60,469 bases of DNA, from the NCBI GenBank assembly GCA_944323425.1, contig CALUSL010000010.1, positions 1 through 60,469 on the forward strand, given 5' to 3'. Position 1 is the first letter of the stretch. Each line of letters begins with the position of its first letter. This document shows, in pieces, positions 10,364-20,315 of this stretch. The stretch comes from Candidatus Gastranaerophilales bacterium (GTDB lineage Bacteria > Cyanobacteriota > Vampirovibrionia > Gastranaerophilales > Gastranaerophilaceae). The notes beneath the pieces are model-generated. The model did not search any database. It had not been told where the DNA came from and worked only from the letters and a program-made list of their open reading frames with translations. A program made the translations under genes and the position numbers.

Positions 10364-11311
10364 TTATTTCTTTGTATGTAAAATATCCAAAAGACAAAAC
10401 TGCAATTTTTTAGCTTTATCATCCAGCGGATGATTTACAGCTAATTCAACATTTTTTAAATGTCTGCATTCCAGATATTGAATTTGAGAATAGTCATCAA
10501 AACTCTGCGTCGCAAGCAACCAATCCATATCTACAAGTTGATTATTAAGACTGTTGTATTTAGCCGGAAGATTATCCGCAATAATATTTAAGACTTTATT
10601 AAGCTTAATAAAATGTATATTAGAAGAGCTGAGACCAACGGTCTTGTCTGTTAATATTCTTTTAAATGCAGACAGGCTGTTTCCTGATTGTGCATAATCA
10701 CAAAAAAGATAATCTTTTTGTGATTTCTTTATTTTTTCCGGAGACAGTCCTTCTCTGTTTAAATATTCAATATATTTGTCAAAACCCGTCTGATGTAATA
10801 TTTCCCAAAGTTCACTTTTTTCAGTAATCCCTGAAGCGCCGGAAAAAGGAATACATCTGGTTTCACATCCCATGTACTCCAGACATTTTGCGAGAGTAGA
10901 AAAAGATCTGCCTATAGAAATAAAAACATAATTTCCTTCACCATACTGGTCATCAAAAATTTGTTTCACAAGTTGTGCTGTTTTTACTACTGTTTCTGCC
11001 GTCTGCGCTGTATCAACAGAGATATTCGCCCTTATTGCAGTAAGTTCTTTTTTTGTCAGTACTTCATAGTTGTGATTTGAAAACTGTTTCACACTGTTTA
11101 AAATACTTTTACAAATATAGCCGTCTCCGGGATTATTCGGAGATTGAAGAATGATTTCCGCGTATTCCGTTTTTTTAAAAATATCAGTATTTAAAGATAT
11201 TTTTTTTACAAAATTTGCATAACCTTCATTGTTATTTATTGGATAAGATTTTATAGTTTTTAAGCAAGATTTTATGCTTGATGTGATATTTCGGATAGCG
11301 GGTATTTTCAT
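10364..11311 (-). CDS. Unknown protein with a phosphoribosyltransferase-like core
   Basis: Not assigned to a named family. Residues about 120-220 resemble a PRTase or P-loop-like Rossmann core: YVFISIGRSFSTLAKCLEYMG, then IPFSGASG, then YLFCDYAQSGNSL. The last segment recalls the PRPP-binding loop (acidic residue, then small residues before T/S), but the two adjacent acidic residues of a true PRPP loop are missing, so the function is uncertain. No signal peptide or membrane segment. It lies 39 bases downstream of the radical SAM gene in the same direction and may be co-transcribed with it. It ends beside the repeat region. Confidence 0.5.
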   Translation of the reverse strand: MKIPAIRNITSSIKSCLKTIKSYPINNNEGYANFVKKISLNTDIFKKTEYAEIILQSPNNPGDGYICKSILNSVKQFSNHNYEVLTKKELTAIRANISVDTAQTAETVVKTAQLVKQIFDDQYGEGNYVFISIGRSFSTLAKCLEYMGCETRCIPFSGASGITEKSELWEILHQTGFDKYIEYLNREGLSPEKIKKSQKDYLFCDYAQSGNSLSAFKRILTDKTVGLSSSNIHFIKLNKVLNIIADNLPAKYNSLNNQLVDMDWLLATQSFDDYSQIQYLECRHLKNVELAVNHPLDDKAKKLQFCLLDILHTKK

Positions 11312-11350
11312 ATTTTATGTCTAATGTGGAACTAATAAATTTTGTTGATA

Positions 11351-11974
11351 TTAATACCCGTTCTCAATCCAGGGGCGTTCTCTAAATTTTGCGCCTAAAG
11401 CTTCGATTTGGGATTTGCAACTTTCAAGGTCTACTTTATAATTTTTGTAGCCTGTGACTATCGTTCCTGTTGTATCTATATTGTGTTTTACGCATTCTTT
11501 AATAAATTCTTTCATGCCCTCATAGGCATGAGGAAGTTTGGGTAAAGAAATTGCATTATATACCTCTTCATTTTCACCGTTAAAGCTGACGGATACACTG
11601 TCAATCAGTCCAACCAGCTCAGGTACAACATTTCTTTTATAAACAAGATTTGCCTGTCCGTTTGTGTTTATTCTGATTTTTAAATGCGGATATTTTTCTC
11701 TAATGTACTTTGCAGCTTCTTTGAGTTCCTCAAGTCTGAGCATGGGTTCCCCGTACCCGCAGAATACAATTTCTTCATAATTTTCAGGCTTTATTGCGTC
11801 CAACTGTTTTTTAAGTTCTTGCATATCAACTTTTTCTTCTGATAGGAACAAATTCGCTCCGACAACGTCATCCTTAATGGCACGTATGCAGAACACACAG
11901 TCGTTTGTGCATAAATTAGTCAGGTTTATATAAATTTTTCCGTACAAAAGGTATACAAAATTATTTTCTTTCAT
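11351..11974 (-). CDS. Radical SAM protein, TatD-associated family
   Basis: A small (207-residue) radical SAM enzyme. The cluster motif C-x3-C-x2-C is seen in LCTNDCVFCIR (about residues 17-27), followed by IVFCGYGEPMLRLEE, RINTNGQANL and VSVSFNGENEEVYN. These segments match my recall of the family named for linkage to TatD nucleases. The substrate is not known for the family. No tatD gene is next to it here; its neighbour is the PRTase-like unknown. No good Shine-Dalgarno is seen before the ATG. Confidence 0.82.
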   Translation of the reverse strand: MKENNFVYLLYGKIYINLTNLCTNDCVFCIRAIKDDVVGANLFLSEEKVDMQELKKQLDAIKPENYEEIVFCGYGEPMLRLEELKEAAKYIREKYPHLKIRINTNGQANLVYKRNVVPELVGLIDSVSVSFNGENEEVYNAISLPKLPHAYEGMKEFIKECVKHNIDTTGTIVTGYKNYKVDLESCKSQIEALGAKFRERPWIENGY

Positions 11975-12165
11975 AAGTCTAATTTTTGCACAACCATAAA
12001 GATATAATCAAGTATTGTTATTTTTTTAGTTTTGTGTATACTTGTATTAAGGTAACTGTTTAATTAATAGTTTTGGTTACTGTGAGGGGATTGAGTAAAA
12101 AGAAACTTCTTTTTATGTCAGTCGAAATGTTGCTTTTCAGAAAGCTTTTTCTGATTAGGTTATTT

Positions 12166-15100
12166 ATGAAGAAACAAAAAGAAATTAACGCTTGCAAATT
12201 TAATTATAAGTATATCAAAGACAGATCAACTCCCGGAAGCTGGCGCAGGGGATATGAAAGCCACCAGAAAGGTATCGTTCTTTCTTATGAAACCAGACTT
12301 GCCGGAGTAGACGCAAAAGTAAAGGGCAATTTCAAAGATGCCTATGAAACAAGTCTGACTTTTACACGCGATGGTGTAAAGGCAGATTGCAGCTGCCCGC
12401 TCAAAGAAGAATGGTGCAAACACGCTATTGCTGTTGGATTGAAAGTAATTGAAGACAAAGTATACGACCAATACCTAGAAAAAACCCACAAAATAAAAGT
12501 GGAATATCCTGATGAATATATCCCCGAGGTTGAAAATCCGCAGGGTAATTATATTTTTCATTTCAATCCAAAGCGCCGACAGAATTTCTTTTCAATCCTT
12601 GTTATGGATAGAACAACGGGAAAAGTTATCCGTGATTTAGAAGCTATTTTGAGAGCTTTAATTGAAGTACAAAAGAACGATCCGACTTTTGAATTGAATA
12701 ACGAGCAAAAAGTTGAAGTTTCTATTTTTCAACTTCTTCTGCAACGCTCAAGACTCGATAAAAAAGCCGGATGGTATGACGTTCCAATAAGCAAATTTGA
12801 CGGATTTTTCCAGCTTCTTTCAAAAGCAGAAGAAGTAATAGACGGAAAGACAAAAGAAAGATTAAGATTCGACGACAAAGAATGGTCACTGACTCTTTCC
12901 GTAAACTTTTCTATGGTCGGCAATGTACTTCTCTCTTTAACTTGGGACAGACCGGACGGAAGCGATTCTTATCCGTTTGAAGAAATAAGATATTTTTCAC
13001 GCCAACTGAAATGGGGCAGATATAAAAATGTTATTTTCCCGACGACAACACAGGTCTCAGCTCTTCCGCAAAATCTTATAAAAGCAAGTTTTACGGATGT
13101 ACGAGATTCGGACGGCGCAAAATTTTTATACGAAGAATTGCCCAAACTTCAACAGGCAATGCATGTTGAAGTAGCGGAAAATATAGAAAAACTGTTCCTT
13201 GAGCAAAGACCGCCGATTAATGTCGTAACTCTGGGACTGGATTACGACGGTTCATTAAAAGCTTCGCTCGAGTTTGATTATGACGGAACAAGAGTACCTT
13301 ATACAAAACATATTGAAAAAACGCCGTATGTAACTATTAAAAAGCCGCAAGAAGACTTGCTTTACTGGGTAAAAAGAAATCCGAAACATGAAGAAGCTGC
13401 ATACCACATGCTTCTTGCCTGCAAGTTCGCACCTATGCAGACAAACAATCTTGCACTGGAAAAAGAAAATGCAATTGATTTTTACAACTATTATATTCAA
13501 CAGGCAGGCGACGGATGGCTTTTTGAAGAAAAAGACGACATGTCGTTTTTCAAACTTACCAAAGACAAGTTCGAACTCTGTGCGGATATTGATTTCGCAA
13601 TAAACACAACAGACAGTTTCGAAATTGATTTGTACGGTCGTGTGGGTGAAGAAATATTGCCATTTGATGAAGTTTATTCTTTAACAACCGACGGCAGCAA
13701 ATATATAAGAATTAAAAACCTGGGCTTTGCGGAAGTTCCGACTGACGCCGTATACTCACTGTTAAAAGCATTTAACACGTTCGATGTATACAGGAATGAC
13801 GAAAATAAATATATTGTAAAAACGTACCGTGCCGGACTTCTTTCCGAAATGGAAAACCTCGGAATGACCATAAAAATGAGCCGTAAGTTTTCAAAATTCT
13901 GGAAACAGATTTCTACATTCTCGACTATGGATGTGCCTGCATTGCCCCGCGGTATTAATGCTGAACTTAGAGAATATCAGACCAGAGGTTTTGGATGGTT
14001 ATGGTTCCTGTATCAATACGGTTTGAACGGGATACTGGCTGATGATATGGGTCTTGGTAAAACATTACAGGCTCTGGCATTGCTTCAAAAAGCTAAAGAA
14101 AAGAACAAGAAAGAAACTTCTCTTGTTGTATGTCCGACATCAGTCGTGTTTAACTGGGAAAATGAAATTGAAAAATTTGCACCCGGTTTGAGCTGCCTGA
14201 AACTATCCGGAACAGATCGAAAAGAGCTTTTTAAAGAAATACCTAAATATGATATTGTAATAACCAGCTATGCACTTGTAAGACGTGATATTAAAGAACT
14301 CAAAAAACATGAATTCAGATATGTAATTCTTGATGAATCACAGAATATCAAAAATGCTGACTCACAAACAGCCCAAGCCGTAAAAGAACTCCGCTGCAAA
14401 CATAAACTTGCACTTTCAGGTACACCGATTGAAAACAGACTGGAAGAGTTATGGTCAATTTTTGATTTTCTTATGCCGGGCTTTTTGTTTGACAAGTCTG
14501 AATTTAATTACAGGTATGTTAATCCAATTACAGAACGTGAAGACAAGACTGTTGAAAAACGTTTGAAATCACAGATATACCCGTTTATCTTAAGACGTAT
14601 GAAAAGGGATGTCGCAAAAGACCTGCCGGATAAAATTGAAAACGTTGCATACTGTGAACTCACTCCGGATCAAAAAGATTTCTATATGGAAGTTCTTGAT
14701 TCAACAAAAGAAGAATTGTTCAAGAGTATTGAAGAACATGGTATTGAAAAGAGCCGTATGTCAATATTCTCTGCCCTTCTCAGATTGCGTCAGATATGCT
14801 GTCATCCGAAATTGTATGACAAAGAAAATATTAAAGGCATAAAAGAATCAGGAAAATTTGAACAGCTGAAAGAAATGCTGAAAGAAATTATTGCAGAAGG
14901 TCACAGAGTTCTTTTGTTCAGCCAGTTTGTTGATATGCTCGATATAATCAAAGAATGGCTGGAAAGAGAAGGCATAAAACACGAATATCTTACAGGAAAA
15001 ACGAAAAACAGACAGGAAGCTGTCGAAAACTTCAACAGCAATCCGACAATTCCTATATTCCTTATCAGCCTGAAAGCCGGCGGCACGGGATTGAACCTGA

Positions 15101-15360
15101 CCGGTGCGGATTATGTAATACACTACGACCCGTGGTGGAATCCTGCTGTAGAAGATCAGGCTACTGACAGAGCATACCGTATAGGTCAAACTAAGAAGGT
15201 CTTTGTTTACAGAATGATAACAAAGGGCACTGTTGAAGAAAAAATTCAAAAACTCAAATCAAGAAAAAGAGATCTCGTCGATTCGGTAATTTCTGTTGAC
15301 AGAAATATCGGAAAATCTTTAACTTACGAAGATTTGAAAGATATATTCTCTTTGGACTAA
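12166..15360 (+). CDS. SWIM zinc-finger SNF2-family helicase/ATPase
   Basis: DNA-dependent ATPase of the bacterial SNF2 type. A SWIM zinc finger C-x-C-x6-C-x-H (C75, C77, C84, H86) lies near the N-terminus, followed by a long middle region and two RecA lobes: DDMGLGKT (626-633), a DESQ box (about 723), SGTPIENRLEELW, HYDPWWNPAVEDQATDRAYRIGQ-type motif VI near the end. An earlier in-frame TTG (12073) and ATGs at 12115 and 12127 exist; I prefer 12166 because the family starts shortly before the SWIM domain, but no strong ribosome site decides it. First gene of an operon with ldpA, tilS and hpt. Confidence 0.88.
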   Translation: MKKQKEINACKFNYKYIKDRSTPGSWRRGYESHQKGIVLSYETRLAGVDAKVKGNFKDAYETSLTFTRDGVKADCSCPLKEEWCKHAIAVGLKVIEDKVYDQYLEKTHKIKVEYPDEYIPEVENPQGNYIFHFNPKRRQNFFSILVMDRTTGKVIRDLEAILRALIEVQKNDPTFELNNEQKVEVSIFQLLLQRSRLDKKAGWYDVPISKFDGFFQLLSKAEEVIDGKTKERLRFDDKEWSLTLSVNFSMVGNVLLSLTWDRPDGSDSYPFEEIRYFSRQLKWGRYKNVIFPTTTQVSALPQNLIKASFTDVRDSDGAKFLYEELPKLQQAMHVEVAENIEKLFLEQRPPINVVTLGLDYDGSLKASLEFDYDGTRVPYTKHIEKTPYVTIKKPQEDLLYWVKRNPKHEEAAYHMLLACKFAPMQTNNLALEKENAIDFYNYYIQQAGDGWLFEEKDDMSFFKLTKDKFELCADIDFAINTTDSFEIDLYGRVGEEILPFDEVYSLTTDGSKYIRIKNLGFAEVPTDAVYSLLKAFNTFDVYRNDENKYIVKTYRAGLLSEMENLGMTIKMSRKFSKFWKQISTFSTMDVPALPRGINAELREYQTRGFGWLWFLYQYGLNGILADDMGLGKTLQALALLQKAKEKNKKETSLVVCPTSVVFNWENEIEKFAPGLSCLKLSGTDRKELFKEIPKYDIVITSYALVRRDIKELKKHEFRYVILDESQNIKNADSQTAQAVKELRCKHKLALSGTPIENRLEELWSIFDFLMPGFLFDKSEFNYRYVNPITEREDKTVEKRLKSQIYPFILRRMKRDVAKDLPDKIENVAYCELTPDQKDFYMEVLDSTKEELFKSIEEHGIEKSRMSIFSALLRLRQICCHPKLYDKENIKGIKESGKFEQLKEMLKEIIAEGHRVLLFSQFVDMLDIIKEWLEREGIKHEYLTGKTKNRQEAVENFNSNPTIPIFLISLKAGGTGLNLTGADYVIHYDPWWNPAVEDQATDRAYRIGQTKKVFVYRMITKGTVEEKIQKLKSRKRDLVDSVISVDRNIGKSLTYEDLKDIFSLD

Positions 15361-15364
15361 AAAT

Positions 15365-16282
15365 ATGAAAAAAAATCTTTTAGAAATTTTAGATGAAAGA
15401 AAAATATTTAAACTTGTTCTCGGTCTCGGAAATCAAAGTGAAGAAAGTATAATTTCTAATGTAAAAATATACGCATCTGCCGGATGTGATATGTTTGATA
15501 TAAATGCGTCAGAAAAGGCGATACAGGCTGTGTACAAAGGTATTGAACAAGCAGGAAAAAAGAAAGAGGATTTTCTTTTATGCCTGAGCATCGGCGTATC
15601 CGGAGATGCACATATTAACAAGGCTGAAATTATAAAAGAAAAATGCACCAAATGTTCCGCTTGTGTAAATGTCTGTCCTCAGGATGCAATTGTACTCCTC
15701 GATGACGGATATCCGTTCGTACAAAAAGAAAAATGCATCGGTTGTAAACGCTGTAAGTGTAAAGCTATTTCTTTTTTTGAAAAAGAAAGCGATTTTGATG
15801 AAGCTCTAAAATTGGCTGAGAAATATAATATAGATTGTATAGAAGTGCACCTTGCATCAAAAAAACCGCCTTATGACAAACTTAAATACCTTATAAAAAG
15901 AGCTAAAACACCATTGAGCTTTTGTCTGGACCGTAAATACTACAGTAATGAAAAAATAAGAAAAATTGTTGAAAAAATAAAAAAATGGATAGGCGGTTCT
16001 GATTTTATTATTCAGGCAGACGGTGTACCCATGTCAGGCGGAGAAAACAATTTCAATTCAACATTACAGGCTGTAGCAATGGCACATATCGTTGAAAAAT
16101 TCGGAACATATGTTATTCTCTCCGGAGGAACAAACGAAAAAACTGCACAGCTGGCAAAAATGTGTGATGTGAAATATAATGGAATAGGTGTAGGCTCATA
16201 CGCAAGAGAAATAATCAAAGGTAAAGATGCTGATGAAGCTATTGCATGCGCCAAAAATCTGGTTACAAAATGCAAAGAATAG
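15365..16282 (+). CDS. ldpA: LdpA-like iron-sulphur protein
   Basis: Resembles cyanobacterial LdpA, a redox-sensing Fe-S protein that feeds light and redox information to the circadian clock. Seen: N-terminal ERKIFKLVLGLGNQ and GCDMFDINA, two cysteine clusters (C94, C97, C100, C104 and C124, C127, C130, C132) and a C-terminal domain with IIQADGVPMSGG, ILSGGTNEKT and GIGVGSYAREI, segments I recall from LdpA. The second cluster is CxxCxxCxC, not the usual CxxCxxCxxxC. At 305 residues it is somewhat shorter than my recall of cyanobacterial LdpA. It starts 4 bases after the helicase stop and overlaps tilS by 13 bases. No clock genes are seen, so the role here is probably general redox sensing. 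Confidence 0.75.
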   Translation: MKKNLLEILDERKIFKLVLGLGNQSEESIISNVKIYASAGCDMFDINASEKAIQAVYKGIEQAGKKKEDFLLCLSIGVSGDAHINKAEIIKEKCTKCSACVNVCPQDAIVLLDDGYPFVQKEKCIGCKRCKCKAISFFEKESDFDEALKLAEKYNIDCIEVHLASKKPPYDKLKYLIKRAKTPLSFCLDRKYYSNEKIRKIVEKIKKWIGGSDFIIQADGVPMSGGENNFNSTLQAVAMAHIVEKFGTYVILSGGTNEKTAQLAKMCDVKYNGIGVGSYAREIIKGKDADEAIACAKNLVTKCKE

Positions 16283-17601
16283 TTGCTTTTTTAGAAAAAT
16301 ATAAAATATTTAATTCCGGAAAAACGTTTTTGGTCGGCTTTTCCGGCGGATTTGATTCAATGTGTCTGCTGGATATTTTGTTTAAACTGTCATCAGAACA
16401 TAATTTTAAACTTATCGCTGTGCATTTGAATCACAATTGGCGAGCAAATGAGTCGGATAAAGAAGAAAAAAATTGTGAAAAATTTTGTAATGAAAGAAAC
16501 ATTCAATTTTATTCGGAAAAACTTTCTGATGATGTAAAAAAAACAGAAACCGCAGCAAGAGAAGCAAGGCAGGAGTTTTTTAGAAATTGTAGTAAAAAAT
16601 TTCACGCAGACGGCGTATTTCTGGCACACAATAAATCTGACAATACGGAAACGGTATTGTACAGAATTGCGTATGGAACCGGAGTCAGAGGTTTGGGAGG
16701 AATTTCTGAATACACGGATTGTTTTGGCTACAAAATATACCGTCCGCTGCTTTTCTGGACCCGTGATGAAGTTGAAGAATATTGCAAAATCAACAATTTA
16801 AGTCCGAATAACGACTCGAGCAATTATAATACAAAATATAAAAGAAATTTTTTACGTCACAGGGTAGTGAAAGATTTAAAACAAATAAATCCGGATATTG
16901 ATAATGCGGTTATGCGACTCTCTGATATTGCACGTTCGGAACAAAATATTATTAAAGAATATCTGGACAATATCCGGGCTGAAATATCTTCAAAAGAAAA
17001 TATCAAAACCCAAAACTTTTTGTCGTTATCTTTAGATGTAAAGAAAAAACTGGTGCATGAACTTTTTATCGAAAAAGACCTCGAGTATGACTCAAAAAAA
17101 ATTGAGGATGTTTTGTCTTTTATTCAGGAAAATCATGATTCTGCTGCAGGTAAGACACTTTCTATAACTGATAACCTTTGGCTGTTTGTCTGTAAAAAAT
17201 ATTTTACTTTTATAAAAAAAGAAGAAAAAATACATGATGAAATTTTAATAAACAACGAAGGAGTTTATGTATTTGGAGACAAAATATTTGAGATAAAAAA
17301 AATCAAGAATATTCCTGAAAAATTTCCGTCAGAAACGGAAAAACAAGCATACGCAAATCTGTCATTTCCTTTATATCTGAGAACACGCAGAGACGGTGAT
17401 ATTTTTAACCCTTTTGGTATGAAAGGAAGCATGAAACTTAAAAAATATTTTATAAACAAAAATATAGAAAAACACATGCGTGATAAAATTGTGTTATTAT
17501 GCAATGAAAGAGAAGTACTCTGGATACCGGAAATAGGATTAAGCGAAAAAATACGGGTTGCGAAAACGCCGCTTTACCATATTTCAATGAAAGAAAGATA
17601 G
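16270..17601 (+). CDS. tilS: tRNA(Ile)-lysidine synthase
   Basis: Adds lysine to C34 of the AUA-reading tRNA(Ile), using ATP. The PP-loop SGGFDS (25-30) and the following HLNHNWR segment place it in TilS; a C-terminal TilS domain follows (FPLYLRTRRDGDIFNPFGM). About 444 residues, typical of the long form. Two ATGs are possible; 16270 overlaps ldpA by 13 bases and gives the usual short lead-in, while 16246 adds eight residues. Its neighbour hpt is the classical partner. The gene is essential in most bacteria. Confidence 0.93.
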   Translation: MQRIVAFLEKYKIFNSGKTFLVGFSGGFDSMCLLDILFKLSSEHNFKLIAVHLNHNWRANESDKEEKNCEKFCNERNIQFYSEKLSDDVKKTETAAREARQEFFRNCSKKFHADGVFLAHNKSDNTETVLYRIAYGTGVRGLGGISEYTDCFGYKIYRPLLFWTRDEVEEYCKINNLSPNNDSSNYNTKYKRNFLRHRVVKDLKQINPDIDNAVMRLSDIARSEQNIIKEYLDNIRAEISSKENIKTQNFLSLSLDVKKKLVHELFIEKDLEYDSKKIEDVLSFIQENHDSAAGKTLSITDNLWLFVCKKYFTFIKKEEKIHDEILINNEGVYVFGDKIFEIKKIKNIPEKFPSETEKQAYANLSFPLYLRTRRDGDIFNPFGMKGSMKLKKYFINKNIEKHMRDKIVLLCNEREVLWIPEIGLSEKIRVAKTPLYHISMKER

Positions 17602-17604
17602 TTT

Positions 17605-18141
17605 ATGAAAAAAAGTGTTAAAGATTTAAAAATTTTGTTTAATGCTGATGAAGTTCTAAAAAGGACAAAAGAACTTGCCGAAGAAATAAACAGAGATTTT
17701 GGCATTGACGAGGATTTAACAGTTATATGCGTTTTAAAGGGTTCAAGTATTTTTTGCTGTGACTTGATAAAATATTTAAAGATGCCGGTTCAATTAGAAT
17801 TTATAAAAGTATCCAGCTACGGTAACGAACAAAAATCTTCCGGTAATGTAAAAGCGCTTGATTTAACACTTCCGATACTGGAAGGTAAAAATGTAATAAT
17901 TGTAGAAGACATTATAGACACAGGATGCACGCTAAAATTTTTATGTGATATGATACAACGGACACATGCTCCGAAACATCTTGGGATTATTACATTTTTA
18001 AATAAAAAGATTGCGAGAATTACTGATATCCAGCCTGATTATTACGGCTTCGAAATAGATGACAAATTCGTTGTCGGCTACGGTCTGGATTATGAAGGCT
18101 ATTTTAGAAATTTACCGTATATCGGATATTTTCCGGATTAA
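17605..18141 (+). CDS. hpt: Hypoxanthine phosphoribosyltransferase
   Basis: Purine salvage enzyme making IMP (and usually GMP) from PRPP and the base. The PRPP loop VIIVEDIIDTGCTL (97-110) with paired acidic residues, the early CVLKGSSIF, and VKVSSYG-like IKVSSYGNE are seen. Length 178 is normal. It follows tilS by 3 bases and ends 4 bases inside the converging acyltransferase gene. Confidence 0.95.
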   Translation: MKKSVKDLKILFNADEVLKRTKELAEEINRDFGIDEDLTVICVLKGSSIFCCDLIKYLKMPVQLEFIKVSSYGNEQKSSGNVKALDLTLPILEGKNVIIVEDIIDTGCTLKFLCDMIQRTHAPKHLGIITFLNKKIARITDIQPDYYGFEIDDKFVVGYGLDYEGYFRNLPYIGYFPD

Positions 18142-18962
18142 ACTCCAGAATTCGTAACTTTAACACGTTTAAGACGTTTTTCGAGTTTTCTGTACCATTT
18201 CAATTTTTGTCTGAAAACATATTCATTGCCTTCAACACAGCCGTGTCTGATACTTTGAAGATGTTCATCACATAAAGCTTCAAAATTTGTTTCAAGAATA
18301 TGTGTTAACTCTTTTCTATCAACTTTTGCATCAGTCAAAGTATATGGCTCTCCGACTTTTACCAGCACTTCAGGTCTGTCCTCTCTTAAAAAAACATAGT
18401 TCACAGACACCGGTATTAAATTAACCCCGCCTGCTTTTTTAACTACATTTTTAGCAATATATGCCATACCGGTCTGAAACTCAATAGGTCTAAACATCGG
18501 AGGTCGAATTATTCCTTCAGGGAAAATCCATAATGAAATATCTTTATTACAAAGCTGATCAACAGCATACTGCAATGCTTTCATGGATGCTTGCGGAGAT
18601 TTTTTATTTACCGCAAAGGCACCGGCTTTTGCAAGAATAGGAAATCTGTTCAATTCCTCAATCATCATACGGATAGTAGTATGAAAAACCCTTCTGCAGA
18701 GGTTATACCCGACAATACCGTCCCACCAGTTGCAGTGAGGTGCATAAATTATAGATGCATATTCAGGATTTCGTTTTTCAAAATTTTCTTTATTTTTCAC
18801 CTGCATCGAATAGAATCTGTTTTCGAGCATTCCATAAAAGAAGCGGTCAGCAAGCCAAATCCAAAATGGACCTGTGTGAGCCTCTCTAAATTTTTCATCC
18901 CTATTTCTAAGTTTTGTTGGTGGTACGTCTGAATATAACGTCTGTTCTACGTATTTTTCCAA
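18138..18962 (-). CDS. PlsC-type lysophospholipid acyltransferase
   Basis: Glycerolipid acyltransferase of the PlsC/AGPAT fold. The HX4D motif is H76-CNWW-D81, and FPEG is at 147-150, followed by a conserved GMAYIA and VNLIPVSVNYVF. No strong membrane segment is seen, so peripheral attachment is likely. 274 residues. Start: TTG at 18962; AGGAG lies 13 bases upstream, longer than usual, and no better codon is near, so the exact start is doubtful. It lies 81 bases after the TPR gene in the same direction and converges on hpt. Confidence 0.82.
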   Translation of the reverse strand: MEKYVEQTLYSDVPPTKLRNRDEKFREAHTGPFWIWLADRFFYGMLENRFYSMQVKNKENFEKRNPEYASIIYAPHCNWWDGIVGYNLCRRVFHTTIRMMIEELNRFPILAKAGAFAVNKKSPQASMKALQYAVDQLCNKDISLWIFPEGIIRPPMFRPIEFQTGMAYIAKNVVKKAGGVNLIPVSVNYVFLREDRPEVLVKVGEPYTLTDAKVDRKELTHILETNFEALCDEHLQSIRHGCVEGNEYVFRQKLKWYRKLEKRLKRVKVTNSGV

Positions 18963-19043
18963 GATATAACTAACTCTCCTTAGTATTATTTTACTCGCTT
19001 TTTTTATTTTTGAAAATAATGTTAAGTTATATATTTACAAATA

Positions 19044-20315
19044 TTATTTGTGCATTTCAAAAGAAAAAACTGTAAATTTTCTCATGTTTTGTTTTTTAGA
19101 AATATTAAAATCAAAAATAATATTCCGTGTATTCACAATATCCTTTTCATCATCAAATTTTAGTTCAAAGCTGTATATATCAGATGTTGCAAGTGGTTTT
19201 AGCGGATTCTTTTTTGAAAACAAAACTTCATTGAATGCAATGTCTGTTTTGTCATTATATTTTGCTTCAACAACGACAAATAATGTATTCAGATTTTCTT
19301 TTGTTTTATTTTTTATTCTAAATTTTACATTTATTGTTTTTTTATTGCCAAAAATATTTGTTTTCAATTTATGTGAAACAATTTCTATTCCGTAATCCTT
19401 ATCAGTAAAAATGTAACGTTTCCTGAATTGTTTTACCATTTTAAATTTTTGATAATAAAGCTGTGCTTCTGTGTACAGATTCTGTGCCTGCGCCTGTTTT
19501 ATAGCTTTAATAAGGATTTTTTCATACAAATCATAATTTATTAATGAAGGATCCACAGAATATGTTTTTTCTAAAAATTCTACTGCTTTAAATACATCAA
19601 CATCCTGATATAAAAGAGCAAGTTTGTAATTCAAAACCGGAGTTTCTTTATATATCAAAGCTGTTTCAATATCATGAATAGCAAGCGGTATATTATGCTC
19701 CATAAAATGTTTTGACGCCAGCCTGCTATAACAGTCTAGAATTCCGGTAATCGCCATTTCTGATTTTTCCGAATCAACCTTTTTATAAAAGAACAAAGCC
19801 ATTTTATACTGTTTTAATGCACCTTCATAGCTTGCCTTTTTCCAGAAGGCATCCCCAAGTTCCATATAGAAATTACCCTTCGCAATAAGCAGGGGCTTAT
19901 GGTCAATATTTTTCAATTGTTTTATTGTTAGTTGAGCTTTGTCAAATTTTTCCATCTTTATATAAAGTCTTGCCAGCCCGATATAAGGGCTGTAAACCCC
20001 GTACGGAGCTTTTGACATAGCCTGTTTGTAATTTTTTTCCGACTGTTCATAACTGAACAAAAGTTCATAGAGCTCACCGAGTCTTACATTCAGAATATAA
20101 TTAGACGGATCTTTCTGAAGTTCCTGTTCATATTTTGAAATCAAAAAACCGAGCATCTGATTATCCTGCTCTTTGTTCTGAACTTTTGAAGCAAGTCTGT
20201 AATGATGTTCGGCTATTACATTAGAAAATCCCGTGGCAACAGCAGCGATAATCAATGCTGCTATCAGCGAAATTATTATTGTTCTTAAATATTCCAGGAC
20301 TTCTGTTTTATTCAT
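19044..20315 (-). CDS. Membrane-anchored TPR protein
   Basis: One N-terminal membrane segment (about 12-34) is followed by a series of tetratricopeptide repeats (about residues 55-290, for example NYILNVRLGELYELLFSYEQSEKNYKQAM) and a C-terminal beta-rich domain of about 120 residues with no assigned family. TPR proteins scaffold protein complexes; no partner can be named. Its start overlaps the end of the mgtC-like gene by 8 bases, and the oppBC genes are further upstream, so it is the last member of a four-gene unit. Confidence 0.75.
   Translation of the reverse strand: MNKTEVLEYLRTIIISLIAALIIAAVATGFSNVIAEHHYRLASKVQNKEQDNQMLGFLISKYEQELQKDPSNYILNVRLGELYELLFSYEQSEKNYKQAMSKAPYGVYSPYIGLARLYIKMEKFDKAQLTIKQLKNIDHKPLLIAKGNFYMELGDAFWKKASYEGALKQYKMALFFYKKVDSEKSEMAITGILDCYSRLASKHFMEHNIPLAIHDIETALIYKETPVLNYKLALLYQDVDVFKAVEFLEKTYSVDPSLINYDLYEKILIKAIKQAQAQNLYTEAQLYYQKFKMVKQFRKRYIFTDKDYGIEIVSHKLKTNIFGNKKTINVKFRIKNKTKENLNTLFVVVEAKYNDKTDIAFNEVLFSKKNPLKPLATSDIYSFELKFDDEKDIVNTRNIIFDFNISKKQNMRKFTVFSFEMHK

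Noticed and set aside
9959-10433. Two short open frames in the repeat region
   Set aside because: Phe-rich, low-complexity translations, no ribosome site, and they run through dispersed repeats.
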